Counted from the stretch's first letter, positions 33,987-43,326 are shown. The stretch is 56,857 nt of DNA from UBA11475 sp045593005 (GCA_045593005.1 JAZNVV010000044.1:1-56857), one strand, 5' to 3'. Made by a program: numbers and translations. The notes: generated by a model from the letters alone, not told the origin.

Positions 33987-35033
33987 ATGGATTCTGAACT
34001 TAATATATTGTTAAATTCGTTAAAAGAAAAGACGGGCATAGATATTGTTGTTTTTGCCGAAGGTATGAAATTTGTTATAAGCACGGACAACAGCACGTCC
34101 ATATTAATGCCTACCGATAAAAATTTTACCGGGGTATATCCGGACGTTTCAACGGGCAATACTTATTTTAAGATAAAATATAAAAACGCAAATCTTATAG
34201 GTTACGTTAAAGGCGTTGGCAGGGTGGAGAAAAATTACGCTTTACTCATTTGCGAACTCATTGAAAGTTCTACGGGTAGAGAGTTGCAACTTTCTCAGTC
34301 GGAATATTTAAAGAGCATACTTTTAGGAGAGTGTAATCCGTCGCAAATTCAAACGTATGAAAAAAAGTACAACGTTCCCGACAGACCGTGTTTTGTACTT
34401 GCTATATCAACGCTTGGCGTGCGCAGACAGGAGATTTTGAACGTCTTAAACAACTTTTCTGCTGGGGAAAGCGACTTTGCTGTTTCGATAGACGACAATA
34501 TTTTTGCATACGTAAAGTCTATGGACGACGAAGGGGATTATCAGTCGGCAACAGATTTTGCAGGGTTTTTAGCGCAATCGGTTAAGGAAGAAACTGGAAT
34601 TACCGTTTCGGTTGGCGTAGGTGGTACGTTTAAGGGCATGGCTGATGCAAACGGTTCGTATCAGCAAGCGCTTATGGCTGTAAGAATGGCCACCGTTATG
34701 AATAGTAAAGGGTACGTTCACTCATTTAAGGAATACGTCCTTCTTAAAATGCTTGAAGATTTGCCAAAATTCAAATTGAACGAATATTTAAATATTTTAC
34801 TTGACGAAAACGCAAAAGATATATTTGGCGATAGTGAAATGACTAATACTGCTGAAGAATTTTTAGAAAACAGCCTTAACGTAAGCGAAACTTCAAGAAA
34901 GTTATATCTTCACAGAAACACGCTTATGTATAGGCTTGATAAAATAGAGCGTGAAACAGGGCTCAATATTAGAAAATTTTCCGACGCAGTTACGTTTAGA
35001 CTTGTAACGATTTTATTTAAATTATTAAAGTAG
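33987..35033 (+). CDS. PucR/CdaR-family transcription regulator
   Basis: 348 residues. The C-terminal HTH (about 290-340) contains SETSRKLYLHRNTLMYRLDKIE, the hallmark helix-turn-helix of the CdaR/PucR group. The central region (about 125-240) fits the GGDEF-like domain of that group, and the N-terminal ~110 residues would sense a small molecule. Such proteins usually activate catabolic or stress genes. It lies 19 bases before an S41 peptidase. The effector is unknown. Confidence 0.82.
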   Translation: MDSELNILLNSLKEKTGIDIVVFAEGMKFVISTDNSTSILMPTDKNFTGVYPDVSTGNTYFKIKYKNANLIGYVKGVGRVEKNYALLICELIESSTGRELQLSQSEYLKSILLGECNPSQIQTYEKKYNVPDRPCFVLAISTLGVRRQEILNVLNNFSAGESDFAVSIDDNIFAYVKSMDDEGDYQSATDFAGFLAQSVKEETGITVSVGVGGTFKGMADANGSYQQALMAVRMATVMNSKGYVHSFKEYVLLKMLEDLPKFKLNEYLNILLDENAKDIFGDSEMTNTAEEFLENSLNVSETSRKLYLHRNTLMYRLDKIERETGLNIRKFSDAVTFRLVTILFKLLK

Positions 35034-35052
35034 GACTGTGTAAAAGGGTAGT

Positions 35053-36330
35053 ATGAAAAAAATCAACAAAGTATTAACGGTAATTCTTGCCGTTCTTATT
35101 TCCGTTGGGTTGTTCTTCGGTGGGTATTTTACAAACGAACTTATTAAAGACGACTACGAAGAACTTAACTGGGTGCTTTCACAAATAGATAAGCATTACC
35201 TTGTTTATGATGAAGAAACGGGAAAAGTTAAAAATCTTTCGGAAGAAGACTATATTAAGATATTAATTAGTGGGTTAAAGGCAGACGGTTATTTGGACCG
35301 TTATTCAACCTACTATAATGAACAGGAATATTCTGACGTTTTACTGTCGGCAAAAGGCAATTCCTACGGTGTAGGTTTGGGCTTTTATGAAACCGATTTA
35401 GTTATAGGCAAAGTTATGTATAATTCGCCTATTTATAAGGCGTCAAACGGTGTCGACTTGATAGGCAAAAAGGTTACTGGCATTTCAGCTATTGACCAAA
35501 CGACGCAAACAGACTTGTCCGACTTTGATGATTATTCGTCTGAACTTGCCAAATATGATAACAGCGTATCTTTCAAAATTTATATAGATAACCAACCGTA
35601 CGTGGTTAGCAAGCAAGCATTTATAGAATCTTACGTTTTATACGTTGATAACGAAAAAACGTTGTCGTTTACTTCCGATTACGGCAGTCAGCCTGCAAAG
35701 GAAATAAAAGATGGTGGCGACGCGACTTTGGGCGCTGACGTTGCATATATACGCTTTACTGCATTTAACGGCAACGCTGCGACAGAATTTGCAGATGCTA
35801 TGAAGTTCTTAAAAGAGCGTGGCAAGTCAAAACTGATATTAGATTTGCGTTCTAACGGTGGGGGATATATGAATATTTTAACCGATATGGCGTCCTATCT
35901 TACCGACGGCGACGGGCAAAATAAATTCCTTATCGCAACGGCAAAGTATAAAAACGGCAAGGCTGACGACTTTAAGGCTAGTAAAGGCAACTACGTTCCA
36001 TTATCTAAACTTACCGTTTTAGCAAACGAACATTCTGCATCTGCGTCGGAATGTTTACTTGGCGCATTGCTCTCTTACGGTGAACTTTCTAAAGAAAATC
36101 TTATTATTAGCAACAATTCCTATTCGGACGGTGATACAAATAAGACTTACGGCAAGGGAATTATGCAAACGACCTATCCGTCAAAATTCGATACGGCTGT
36201 AAAACTCACTACGGCGTACGTTTACTGGCCGGACGGCGAAACGTGCATACACAATAAAGGCATTAGCGCAGTCGTGGGCAATAGCTGTTCTTACCAAAAT
36301 GCTTATGAATTAGCGAAATCAAGGCAGTAA
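35053..36330 (+). CDS. S41-family C-terminal processing peptidase
   Basis: 425 residues with an uncleaved-looking signal anchor (about 8-28). A degenerate PDZ-like region lies around 95-150, followed by the S41 catalytic domain. LDLRSNGGG near residue 270, the nucleophile region HSASASE near 327-333 and the lysine in YGKGIMQ near 366 give the Ser-Lys dyad. It acts outside the membrane, cutting tails of envelope proteins. It is co-transcribed with the PucR-type regulator. Confidence 0.88.
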   Translation: MKKINKVLTVILAVLISVGLFFGGYFTNELIKDDYEELNWVLSQIDKHYLVYDEETGKVKNLSEEDYIKILISGLKADGYLDRYSTYYNEQEYSDVLLSAKGNSYGVGLGFYETDLVIGKVMYNSPIYKASNGVDLIGKKVTGISAIDQTTQTDLSDFDDYSSELAKYDNSVSFKIYIDNQPYVVSKQAFIESYVLYVDNEKTLSFTSDYGSQPAKEIKDGGDATLGADVAYIRFTAFNGNAATEFADAMKFLKERGKSKLILDLRSNGGGYMNILTDMASYLTDGDGQNKFLIATAKYKNGKADDFKASKGNYVPLSKLTVLANEHSASASECLLGALLSYGELSKENLIISNNSYSDGDTNKTYGKGIMQTTYPSKFDTAVKLTTAYVYWPDGETCIHNKGISAVVGNSCSYQNAYELAKSRQ

Positions 36331-36603
36331 TTAGCCGTTAAAATAGGCGTCAAATCTGTCGGCAAGTTCTTCTCCACAATAGTCGTGATAGTCGTTTATT
36401 TGACCAAAAGACGGCTCTTTAGTGGGTGGTTTAGTAAAGTCCATTAAGGAAGTTAGAAGTGGCAATAACGTTTCTGCGCTAAGACTTTTAAATGAACTTT
36501 TCAAATCAAAATTATTATTCGCAAAAATATCAAGCAAGGGCTCGATGCTCTTGCTTTTTTCTTCGCCTAAAAATAAATTTATTAAAACTTTTATAAATTC
36601 CAT
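36331..36603 (-). CDS. Small hypothetical protein
   Basis: 90 residues, mostly helical, with hydrophobic stretches SAETLLPLLTSLMDF and EFIKVLINLFLG. AAGGG lies about 8 bases before the ATG. It is divergent from the next small gene and convergent with the S41 gene, whose stop is directly adjacent. No family is recognised. The opposite-strand reading at 36422-36631 is an overlapping frame that I do not support. Confidence 0.55.
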   Translation of the reverse strand: MEFIKVLINLFLGEEKSKSIEPLLDIFANNNFDLKSSFKSLSAETLLPLLTSLMDFTKPPTKEPSFGQINDYHDYCGEELADRFDAYFNG

Positions 36604-36674
36604 TACTTTACCCTTACATTATATTTTATGACGGGCATAGTATAATAATGTGACTATTATTTAAAGGAGTTGTT

Positions 36675-36956
36675 ATGCAAGATTTTGAAAGTTTTTCTAA
36701 AAAAACCAAAGCAAATAGTTCAAAAACCCCGTCCGATTTGACCGACCTTATTAAAAATTTAGCAGGAAAGTTTGATGGTAAAAGCGAAAATGAAATATTA
36801 TCTGCAATATTAAAAGAGGCTGAACGTGGACGTCAGGCAGGCACTTTAAAAGATGAGGATATCGACAGGTTTGCGTCAATGCTTGCACCTATGCTTGACG
36901 ACGGAAAAAGAAAAAAACTTTATGCAGTAGTTGAAAAACTAAAAAGACAAAAATAA
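36675..36956 (+). CDS. Small helical protein of unknown function
   Basis: 93 residues, highly charged, with ENEILSAILKEAERGRQAGTL near 39-59 and FASMLAPMLDDGKRKKL near 66-82, suggesting a compact helical bundle. AAAGGAG precedes the ATG. There is no signal or membrane helix. The divergent arrangement with the 90-residue protein, which shares short hydrophobic Leu/Met helices, hints at a functional pair but proves nothing. Confidence 0.65.
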   Translation: MQDFESFSKKTKANSSKTPSDLTDLIKNLAGKFDGKSENEILSAILKEAERGRQAGTLKDEDIDRFASMLAPMLDDGKRKKLYAVVEKLKRQK

Positions 36957-36974
36957 AAGGGGCGAAAGCCCCTT
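36957..36974 (-). terminator. Hairpin terminator of the cysteine desulfurase gene
   Basis: AAGGGGC, GAAA and GCCCCTT. On the minus strand it is followed by TTATTTTTG, so it ends the minus-strand gene, whose stop codon lies inside the stem. Confidence 0.75.
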
Positions 36975-38088
36975 ATAAAGTATTTACAGCGTAAATAAAA
37001 GCGTCTATTTCACGCACGGTGTTGTGGGTCGATAAGCTAACCCTGACTGCGCCACCGTCCTTTGTGCCTAAAAATTCGTGCATAAGTGGGGCACAATGAT
37101 ATCCACCACGGACGGCAATATCAAATTTTTCGTTTAGTATATAGGCAAGTTCTTCGCTGTCATATCCACACATATTAAACGAAACAATGCCAAATTCGTT
37201 TGGTTTTGAGTAAACGGTGACCCCACCTACTTTGTGGAGAGCGCGTATTAAATAATCTGTTGTTTGAAGCAGTATTTTTCCAAACCGAACTATGTTTTTA
37301 GACGTATAAGATACGCCTTCGCCAAGCGCAACTATCGCTGGCAAGTTAAGTGTTCCACTTTCAAGCCGTTCGGGTAATGCCTTCGGTTGAGTAAGCAAAA
37401 AAGTTTCCGTTCCCGTCCCCCCAAAAATGATAGGCGCAATCTCGACGTTTTCACCGATAATTAAAACGCCGGAGCCTGCTATCCCGTTTAAGCCTTTGTG
37501 CCCAGCTAGGCATAGAAGAGAAATTTTGTCTTTAACAACGTCAATCGGTACGTGGCCACCCGATTGTGCTCCGTCTATTAACAGATGGACGTTTTTTGCG
37601 CGTAACGTATCGGTCAAATCGCGCCAGTTTGGTTGTTCGCCTGTTACGTTTGACGCACCTGTTATTGCAACAAGTGCAGTATTATCACGCAAATTACCTA
37701 TTATTTCGTCACGGATGGAGCCGTTTTTTGGGCTTACAATCGTTAGGTCTATAATTTTACTTTCTTTAAGGTGAAAGAGTGGTCTTAATACGGAGTTATG
37801 CTCGTATATAGTCGTAATAACGTGGTCGCCTTTTTTCAAAGTTCCAAAAATTGCTTTATTAAGAGCGTCCGTGCAATTAGAGGTAAAAATAACGTGGTTC
37901 GGACTTGGCGCGCCAAAAGCCTCGGCGATAATATTTCTTGTTTTATAAACAAGTTCAGCCCCTTTTAAGGAAAGTCTGTGTCCACTTCTACCAGGGTTTG
38001 CAGAAAGGAATTTTAACGTACTGATTGTTGCATCTGTTACTGCAGAAATTTTAAAGCCGTTTGTTGCGGCGTTATCAAAATAAATCAT
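36973..38088 (-). CDS. Cysteine desulfurase family protein (class V aminotransferase)
   Basis: 371 residues. The PLP lysine is in LAGHKGLNG near residue 198. The catalytic cysteine is in RGGYHCAPLMH near residue 336, embedded in a short loop as in group II desulfurases. NFAATNG-like DNAATNG opens the protein. It releases sulfur, or selenium, from (seleno)cysteine. It is divergent from a DUF3343 protein, a repeated partner of this desulfurase type. The family is firm; the biological acceptor is not. Confidence 0.88.
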   Translation of the reverse strand: MIYFDNAATNGFKISAVTDATISTLKFLSANPGRSGHRLSLKGAELVYKTRNIIAEAFGAPSPNHVIFTSNCTDALNKAIFGTLKKGDHVITTIYEHNSVLRPLFHLKESKIIDLTIVSPKNGSIRDEIIGNLRDNTALVAITGASNVTGEQPNWRDLTDTLRAKNVHLLIDGAQSGGHVPIDVVKDKISLLCLAGHKGLNGIAGSGVLIIGENVEIAPIIFGGTGTETFLLTQPKALPERLESGTLNLPAIVALGEGVSYTSKNIVRFGKILLQTTDYLIRALHKVGGVTVYSKPNEFGIVSFNMCGYDSEELAYILNEKFDIAVRGGYHCAPLMHEFLGTKDGGAVRVSLSTHNTVREIDAFIYAVNTL

Positions 38089-38166
38089 AATAAACCTGTA
38101 ACTAAAAAATTATTCTAATAATACAATATATAAAGGGAAGTCGTTTTTTATGCTAAGGAGAAATAA

Positions 38167-38418
38167 ATGGATTACGTATTAGTGGCGTTTTCGTCAAGGA
38201 CGGATGCAATAAAGCTTAAAGAATACGCTACACGAAATGGTATGACGGCATCACTCGTGCCTACACCTAAAGAAACAAAGGCAGGGTGTGGCCTTTCGGT
38301 AAAAATTTATACGACGCAAATAAATCAGGTAAAGATAATGCTAAAATCCTTAAATTTATCGGCGATAACGTTTGCCGTTTCGGTAAGGGGTGGTCATTCT
38401 TTTTTACGTCCTTTATAA
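38167..38418 (+). CDS. DUF3343 protein, putative sulfur/selenium carrier
   Basis: 83 residues. YVLVAFSSRTDAIKL at the start and VPTPKE..AGCGLSV (cysteine near residue 41) are the DUF3343 signature. The family is proposed to carry persulfide or selenium; the cysteine is the likely site. AAGGAG lies 7 bases before the ATG. The divergent cysteine desulfurase is the obvious donor. Confidence 0.82.
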   Translation: MDYVLVAFSSRTDAIKLKEYATRNGMTASLVPTPKETKAGCGLSVKIYTTQINQVKIMLKSLNLSAITFAVSVRGGHSFLRPL

Positions 38419-38426
38419 TTATCACG

Positions 38427-38459
38427 TACGCAACCAAAAATTTTCGGTTGCGTATTTTT
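38427..38459 (+). terminator. Terminator after the DUF3343 gene
   Basis: TACGCAACC and GGTTGCGTA around an AAAAATTTTC loop, then TTTTTG. Confidence 0.88.
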
Positions 38460-38479
38460 GTTAAATGAATTTAAAATAA

Positions 38480-38508
38480 TTGTAAAAACGTTTAAATTGT
38501 GATATTAT
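38480..38508 (+). promoter_or_regulatory. Promoter of the nth-obgE-yhbY unit
   Basis: TTGTAA (38480-38485) and TATTAT (38503-38508) with a 17-base spacer, 22 bases before the nth ATG. Confidence 0.6.
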
Positions 38509-38529
38509 GTAACAAAATAAGGGGAGATT

Positions 38530-39159
38530 ATGGATAGACAACGCGCACACGATATAATAAATGAACTAGGCAAGCATTATACGGACAAGCCTGCGCTTAA
38601 CTTTGGTACGAACTTTCAGTTGTTAGTTGCAGTTATTTTGTCAGCACAATGTACGGATGAGCGTGTAAACAAAGTTACTTCGTCGTTATTTATAGATTAT
38701 CCTACTCCTCAAAAAATGTTGACGTTGTCGGAAGATGAACTTGGCAGACTTATTTTCTCTTGTGGGCTTTATAAAAACAAGGCAAAGCATATACTTTCTG
38801 CTTGCAATGATATAGTTAATAAATTTGGTGGTGAAGTCCCTGATAATTTAGAAGATTTAAGGACGCTTTCGGGTGTCGGCAGGAAGACGTCAAACGTCGT
38901 TTATAGCGTAGCTTTTAAGGGGAACGCCATTGCTGTAGACACGCACGTTTTTAGGGTGGCAAATAGAATGGGCTTGGCAAAATCCACCGACGTTTTAAAG
39001 GTTGAAAAACAACTTATGTCGATTTTGGACGAGAACGTATGGTCGAAATCGCACCATTTTTTAATCTATCACGGTAGAAACGTTTGTAAGGCGCATAAGC
39101 CTAACTGTGAAAATTGTTGCGTTTACAATTTATGTGATAAAATTTTTAAGAAAAAATAA
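38530..39159 (+). CDS. nth: Endonuclease III (DNA glycosylase/AP lyase)
   Basis: 209 residues. The helix-hairpin-helix LSGVGRKTSNVV near residues 115-126 contains the catalytic lysine. The catalytic aspartate is in AVDTHVFRVANR near 138. The C-terminal 4Fe-4S site has the spacing C-x6-C-x2-C-x5-C. It excises oxidised pyrimidines. GGGGAG precedes the ATG. Length and all motifs are normal. Confidence 0.96.
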   Translation: MDRQRAHDIINELGKHYTDKPALNFGTNFQLLVAVILSAQCTDERVNKVTSSLFIDYPTPQKMLTLSEDELGRLIFSCGLYKNKAKHILSACNDIVNKFGGEVPDNLEDLRTLSGVGRKTSNVVYSVAFKGNAIAVDTHVFRVANRMGLAKSTDVLKVEKQLMSILDENVWSKSHHFLIYHGRNVCKAHKPNCENCCVYNLCDKIFKKK

Positions 39160-39193
39160 TACCTAATAATTTAGTAAAAAAAGGGATAAATTT

Positions 39194-40459
39194 ATGTTTG
39201 TTGATAAAGTAAAAATTTCAATAAAAGCAGGCAATGGTGGTGACGGCGCTACGTCGTTTTTGCACTTTAAGGGGGTAGTAAACGGAGGCCCTGACGGTGG
39301 CGACGGTGGCAAAGGTGGCGACATTATAATTAAAGCTGATAGCCACGTTAATAGTTTGCTTGAATATTACTATAAAACCAAATATTTTGCCGAAGACGGT
39401 CAGCGTGGTCAGTCGAAAAATTGCACGGGCGCAGCGGGAAAAGACATAGTTTTACTTGTTCCGCTTGGCACGGTTGTTCGTGATGAAGAAACGGGCAATA
39501 TTTTGCAAGACTTTTTCTACGACGGTCAACAAAAGACTATTTTAGAAGGTGGTCAAGGTGGTAAGGGCAACGCAAGGTTTGTAACAAGTAGAAGGCATGC
39601 TCCACATTTTTCACAAAAAGGTGAAAATACTGAAAAAAAGTCCATTGTAATGGAACTTAAAACGATAGCTGACGTAGGGCTTGTGGGCTTTCCAAACGTA
39701 GGAAAGTCAACGCTACTTAGCAAAGTTTCGTCTGCAAGGCCAAAAATAGCTAACTACCACTTTACGACGCTTTCCCCAAATCTTGGCGTGGCTGAATATT
39801 ATGGCGACACTTTTGTCGTGGCTGATATACCTGGGCTTATTGAGGGGGCAAGTCAAGGCGCAGGGCTTGGCATTGAGTTCTTAAAGCATATTGAAAGAAC
39901 GCGTATGCTTGTACACGTCGTTGATATTTCAGGCATGGAAGGCAGAGACCCGTATGAAGATTTTGTCAAAATTAACGAAGAGTTAAAATCGTATAGCGAA
40001 ACGCTTGCGTCGCTTAAACAAATTGTCGTTGCAAACAAGTGCGACGTTTACGGGGCAGAAGAAAATCTTGCTACTTTTGCTGAAAAAGTGGGTAAAGACT
40101 ATAAGATTATCCCGATAAGTGCGTTAACTGGAAGTGGCAAGGAAGAACTTTTAAAAGTTATCAATGAAGAACTTAAAGATATTCCACCAGTTTCCCCACT
40201 AGAATTTGAAGAATTTAACTACGTTAAACCTGATAGACTTACTTATGAAATTGAAGAAATTGAACCTGGCGTATTCAATATTACAGGCTCGCTTGTTGAA
40301 GTTCTATCGCGCAACGTTGTTATGAACGATATGCACTCTATGGCATATATGCAAAAAGTCCTCAAAGATAGGGGCATATTTAAACAGTTGCGTCAAATGG
40401 GCGCAGGCGAAGGCTCTACCGTAATTATCGGTGGAACGGAATTCGACTTCGTTGACTAA
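39194..40459 (+). CDS. obgE: GTPase Obg (ribosome assembly)
   Basis: 421 residues. The glycine-rich Obg fold (1-158) is followed by the G domain with GFPNVGKST, DIPGLIEGA and NKCD. The C-terminal OCT domain (about 340-421) ends GSTVIIGGTEFDFVD. It binds the 50S subunit and responds to ppGpp in related bacteria. AGGGATAAATTT precedes the ATG. yhbY, another ribosome factor, follows by 18 bases. Confidence 0.97.
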   Translation: MFVDKVKISIKAGNGGDGATSFLHFKGVVNGGPDGGDGGKGGDIIIKADSHVNSLLEYYYKTKYFAEDGQRGQSKNCTGAAGKDIVLLVPLGTVVRDEETGNILQDFFYDGQQKTILEGGQGGKGNARFVTSRRHAPHFSQKGENTEKKSIVMELKTIADVGLVGFPNVGKSTLLSKVSSARPKIANYHFTTLSPNLGVAEYYGDTFVVADIPGLIEGASQGAGLGIEFLKHIERTRMLVHVVDISGMEGRDPYEDFVKINEELKSYSETLASLKQIVVANKCDVYGAEENLATFAEKVGKDYKIIPISALTGSGKEELLKVINEELKDIPPVSPLEFEEFNYVKPDRLTYEIEEIEPGVFNITGSLVEVLSRNVVMNDMHSMAYMQKVLKDRGIFKQLRQMGAGEGSTVIIGGTEFDFVD

Positions 40460-40477
40460 TAAAATTAAGGAGAGATT

Positions 40478-40771
40478 ATGTTTACTTCAAAAGAAAGAGC
40501 AAAATTAAGGGCGATAGCGTCCACGGAAGATACTATTATGCAGGTCGGCAAAAACGGAATTAACGACAATCTTATTAAGTCGCTTTCAGATGCGCTTGAC
40601 AAAAGAGAAATTATCAAAATTTCCGTTTTAGATAATTCCCCTGACGACGTTAGGGAAGTCGGTGTGGAACTTTCAAAATCACTTAAAGCAGAATTTATTT
40701 GCGCAATCGGTAAAAAGGTCGTTTTATACCGTCGTTCTAAAAGAAAGGATATTGTTCATATTGAATATTAA
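40478..40771 (+). CDS. yhbY: YhbY-type CRM-domain RNA-binding protein
   Basis: 97 residues forming one CRS1/YhbY (CRM) domain. The QVGKNGINDNLI loop near residue 21-32 is the RNA-contacting GxxG-like motif. The protein associates with the 50S precursor. It is in an operon with obgE and ends with a terminator that overlaps its stop. Confidence 0.93.
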   Translation: MFTSKERAKLRAIASTEDTIMQVGKNGINDNLIKSLSDALDKREIIKISVLDNSPDDVREVGVELSKSLKAEFICAIGKKVVLYRRSKRKDIVHIEY

Positions 40772-40796
40772 AAAAGCACCCAAACGGGTGCTTTTT
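40769..40796 (+). terminator. Terminator of the obgE-yhbY operon
   Basis: AAAAAAGCACCC, AAAC and GGGTGCTTTTTT; the same GCACCC-core terminator is used at 5391, 5461 and 50694. Confidence 0.92.
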
Positions 40797-40955
40797 TAAT
40801 GCGCTATTTTAGTAAAGCAATACGGTTGTTTAAAAAAAATGGTTAACTTTCACGCTACCGTTAGGGCGAAAATAAGCTAATCGTCGGGCAAAAGCAATAT
40901 AAATGATTAAATATAATGAAAATACACATAATAACTAAAAAAGGGGGTGAAAAGT

Positions 40956-41243
40956 ATGATAAATGCTAATGCAGAAAAAACTAACAACGTACAAACAGTT
41001 GATAGATATGCGCCACTTTCGCCGTGGATGTACGTCGGATTAATGCTTTTATTTTATATTCCGATTATAGGGCTTGTTTTTATGATAATATATTCTGCAG
41101 ACGACAGTAATATTAATCGTAGAAATTACGCAAGGGCATATCTTGGTGTTTGTCTTGTTTCAATCGCAGTTATGCTTATTTTAGGTGCAATAGGAGTTTC
41201 GACGGGCTTTTTAAGCACGTTTATGGAAAGATTTAGAATGTAG
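40956..41243 (+). CDS. Small two-span membrane protein
   Basis: The ATG at 40956 is 6 bases after GGGGGTG, giving 95 residues; a GTG at 40947 inside that ribosome site is rejected. It has two membrane segments (about 25-46 and 62-82) joined by a polar loop with DDSNINRRNYAR. PLSPWMYVG at the front and the loop resemble short clostridial membrane proteins of unknown role. It precedes an ABC-F gene that has its own promoter. Confidence 0.7.
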   Translation: MINANAEKTNNVQTVDRYAPLSPWMYVGLMLLFYIPIIGLVFMIIYSADDSNINRRNYARAYLGVCLVSIAVMLILGAIGVSTGFLSTFMERFRM

Positions 41244-41268
41244 TCTTAACTATCCTATTGTTAAAAGT

Positions 41269-41298
41269 TTGAAAATTATCGTCGTTTATGTTACAATA
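41269..41298 (+). promoter_or_regulatory. Promoter of the ABC-F gene
   Basis: TTGAAA (41269-41274) and TACAAT (41293-41298), 18-base spacer, 28 bases before the ATG. The leader is short, without the peptide ORF seen before many resistance ABC-F genes, so drug-induced attenuation is unlikely. Confidence 0.6.
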
Positions 41299-41326
41299 GT
41301 TAATATAAAAGATTAGGGATAAAGTT

Positions 41327-43234
41327 ATGCTGTTTAAGATTAGTAACGGGGCTGTGTCGTTTGGCGCTGACACCGTTTTAGAACGAATAGATTTTGAAAT
41401 TCGTGACCGTGAGAAGGTCGCCATTGTTGGCAGAAACGGTGCAGGTAAATCGACCTTGTTAAAGTGTATCACGGGCGAAGTCCCTATGGAAGAAGGCACG
41501 GGCGAAACGGCTTTTTCCGTTACAAAAGCTGGCAATCCTATCGTTGGATACTTAAAGCAAATTGCTTTTACAGACGATAGTGTAACTATGCTTGATGAAA
41601 TTTTGAAAGTTTTCAAGCCGATTTTAGATATTGAAGATAAAATGGCAAAACTTGTCAAAGAATTAGAGGCTAATCCTGACGACGATAAGATAAAGACTTA
41701 TTCAACTCTTAACGAAAGGTTTGAATTTTTAGGTGGATACACCTACAAGAAAGAATATTCGGTAATGGTTAAAAAGTTTGGTTTTACTAATGACGATCTA
41801 CTAAAGCCGTTGTCGGAGTTTTCCGGTGGGCAACGTACCAAGATAGCGTTTATAAAACTTTTGCTTAGCCACCCCGATATTTTATTGCTTGACGAACCTA
41901 CCAACCACTTGGACGTTACTGCCGTTAAGTGGTTGGAAAGTTACATAAAAAACTATAAATCTGCCGTTGTGATAGTTTCGCACGACCGTATGTTTGTTGA
42001 AAGAACGGTCGATAAGGTCTATGAAATTGAATATGGCGAAACACATTGTTATAAAGGCAATTATTCCGACTTTGAAAAGCAAAAAAAGGATAATTACCAA
42101 AAGCAACTTAAAGACCACGAATACCAGCGTGAAGAAATTAAAAGACTTATGCGTCTTGTCGAGCGTTTTAGATATAAGGCGACAAAGGCGTCTATGGTTC
42201 AGTCCAAATTAAAGCAGATTGAGCGTATGAAAATAGTCGACAAGCCCGACCGATACGACCTTAAAGCCTTTCACGCCCAGTTTGAGCCGGAAGTGGAAAC
42301 GGTTAAGGGCGTTTTAACCGTCAAAGACCTTGTTATCGGTTACGATAAACCACTTGCGACAGTTAATTTTGAACTTCTTAAAGGACAAAAACTTGGCGTT
42401 ATAGGTGAGAACGGAATAGGTAAATCGACGTTATTAAAGACACTTGTTGGCGAACATGTCCCACTTTTTGGCGAATTCACTTTCGGACTTCGCTCAAATA
42501 TCGGGTATTTTAGTCAACAAATGGCAAGCGAGTGTAGTGATAAAACTGTTTTTGACGACTTTTTTGATGAATTCCCACGTCTAACCGAAACGGAAGTAAG
42601 GACGGCGCTTGGCTCGTTTTTATTCACAGGCGACGACGTTTTTAAGCGTGTTAGCGATTTGTCTGGTGGCGAAAGGGTTAGGCTTGCATTGTGTAAAATT
42701 TTTAAGCAGAGGCCAAACGTGCTAATTTTAGACGAACCTACTAACCACATGGATATTGTCGGGAAGGAAACACTTGAAAATATGCTTGCCGAATATTCAG
42801 GGACGGTGATTGCCGTTTCGCACGATAGATACTTTATCAATAAAATTGCCGACAGGTTGCTTGTCTTTGAAAACGGAAAGGCAAACTTTTATCCGATAAG
42901 TTTTGCTGAATATGAAGAGCGTGAAAAGGAGAGCACTCTTTTACAAGAAGACAATGCGACGGATAAAACTTTGGCAACACACGCAAAGAAGAAAGATTTT
43001 TCGACACCACTTAAAGACAGGGGCAAAAAGGAACGTCGTGTTAAAAAACTTGAAGAACTTATCTCTAATGCCGAGAGGGAACTTGAAAAAATTTCATCTA
43101 AACTGGAAAGCCCAGACGTCTATTCCGATTATATTAAGGTTGCAGAACTGCAAGCGCAATCTGAAAAAGAGCAAGCCCTTTTAGATGAATATATGTCAGA
43201 GTGGATGACGCTTTTAGAAGAATTAGAGCAATAA
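41327..43234 (+). CDS. ABC-F family ribosome-associated ATPase
   Basis: 635 residues with two ABC domains and no membrane part. Walker A motifs are GRNGAGKST (about 37) and GENGIGKST (about 364). Signatures are FSGGQRTK and LSGGERVR, and both Walker B motifs end LLDEPTNHLD/ILDEPTNHMD. A linker with DHEYQREEIKR (about 260) and a C-terminal coiled coil (about 570-635) complete the ABC-F plan. These proteins act at the ribosomal E site. It resembles housekeeping YdiF/Uup types, though resistance cannot be excluded. Confidence 0.92.
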   Translation: MLFKISNGAVSFGADTVLERIDFEIRDREKVAIVGRNGAGKSTLLKCITGEVPMEEGTGETAFSVTKAGNPIVGYLKQIAFTDDSVTMLDEILKVFKPILDIEDKMAKLVKELEANPDDDKIKTYSTLNERFEFLGGYTYKKEYSVMVKKFGFTNDDLLKPLSEFSGGQRTKIAFIKLLLSHPDILLLDEPTNHLDVTAVKWLESYIKNYKSAVVIVSHDRMFVERTVDKVYEIEYGETHCYKGNYSDFEKQKKDNYQKQLKDHEYQREEIKRLMRLVERFRYKATKASMVQSKLKQIERMKIVDKPDRYDLKAFHAQFEPEVETVKGVLTVKDLVIGYDKPLATVNFELLKGQKLGVIGENGIGKSTLLKTLVGEHVPLFGEFTFGLRSNIGYFSQQMASECSDKTVFDDFFDEFPRLTETEVRTALGSFLFTGDDVFKRVSDLSGGERVRLALCKIFKQRPNVLILDEPTNHMDIVGKETLENMLAEYSGTVIAVSHDRYFINKIADRLLVFENGKANFYPISFAEYEEREKESTLLQEDNATDKTLATHAKKKDFSTPLKDRGKKERRVKKLEELISNAERELEKISSKLESPDVYSDYIKVAELQAQSEKEQALLDEYMSEWMTLLEELEQ

Positions 43235-43277
43235 AAAATAGCGATAAAATGCAAAAAATGCGTTTTATCGCTATTTT
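43235..43277. terminator. Bidirectional terminator between convergent genes
   Basis: AAAATAGCGATAAAA (43235-43249) and its exact complement (43263-43277) form a 15-bp stem suitable for both strands. Confidence 0.88.
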
Positions 43278-43326
43278 ACTTTAGTTAAAAACGTTGATTT
43301 TTTCAAAAATAAGAAAAATCGCTGTT

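Noticed and set aside
36422..36631. Plus-strand ORF of 69 codons
   Set aside because: It lies opposite the minus-strand 90-residue ORF, has no ribosome site and no recognisable protein features.
41244..41326. Drug-sensing leader peptide before the ABC-F gene
   Set aside because: The leader from the predicted start is about 20 bases and contains no ORF or hairpin.
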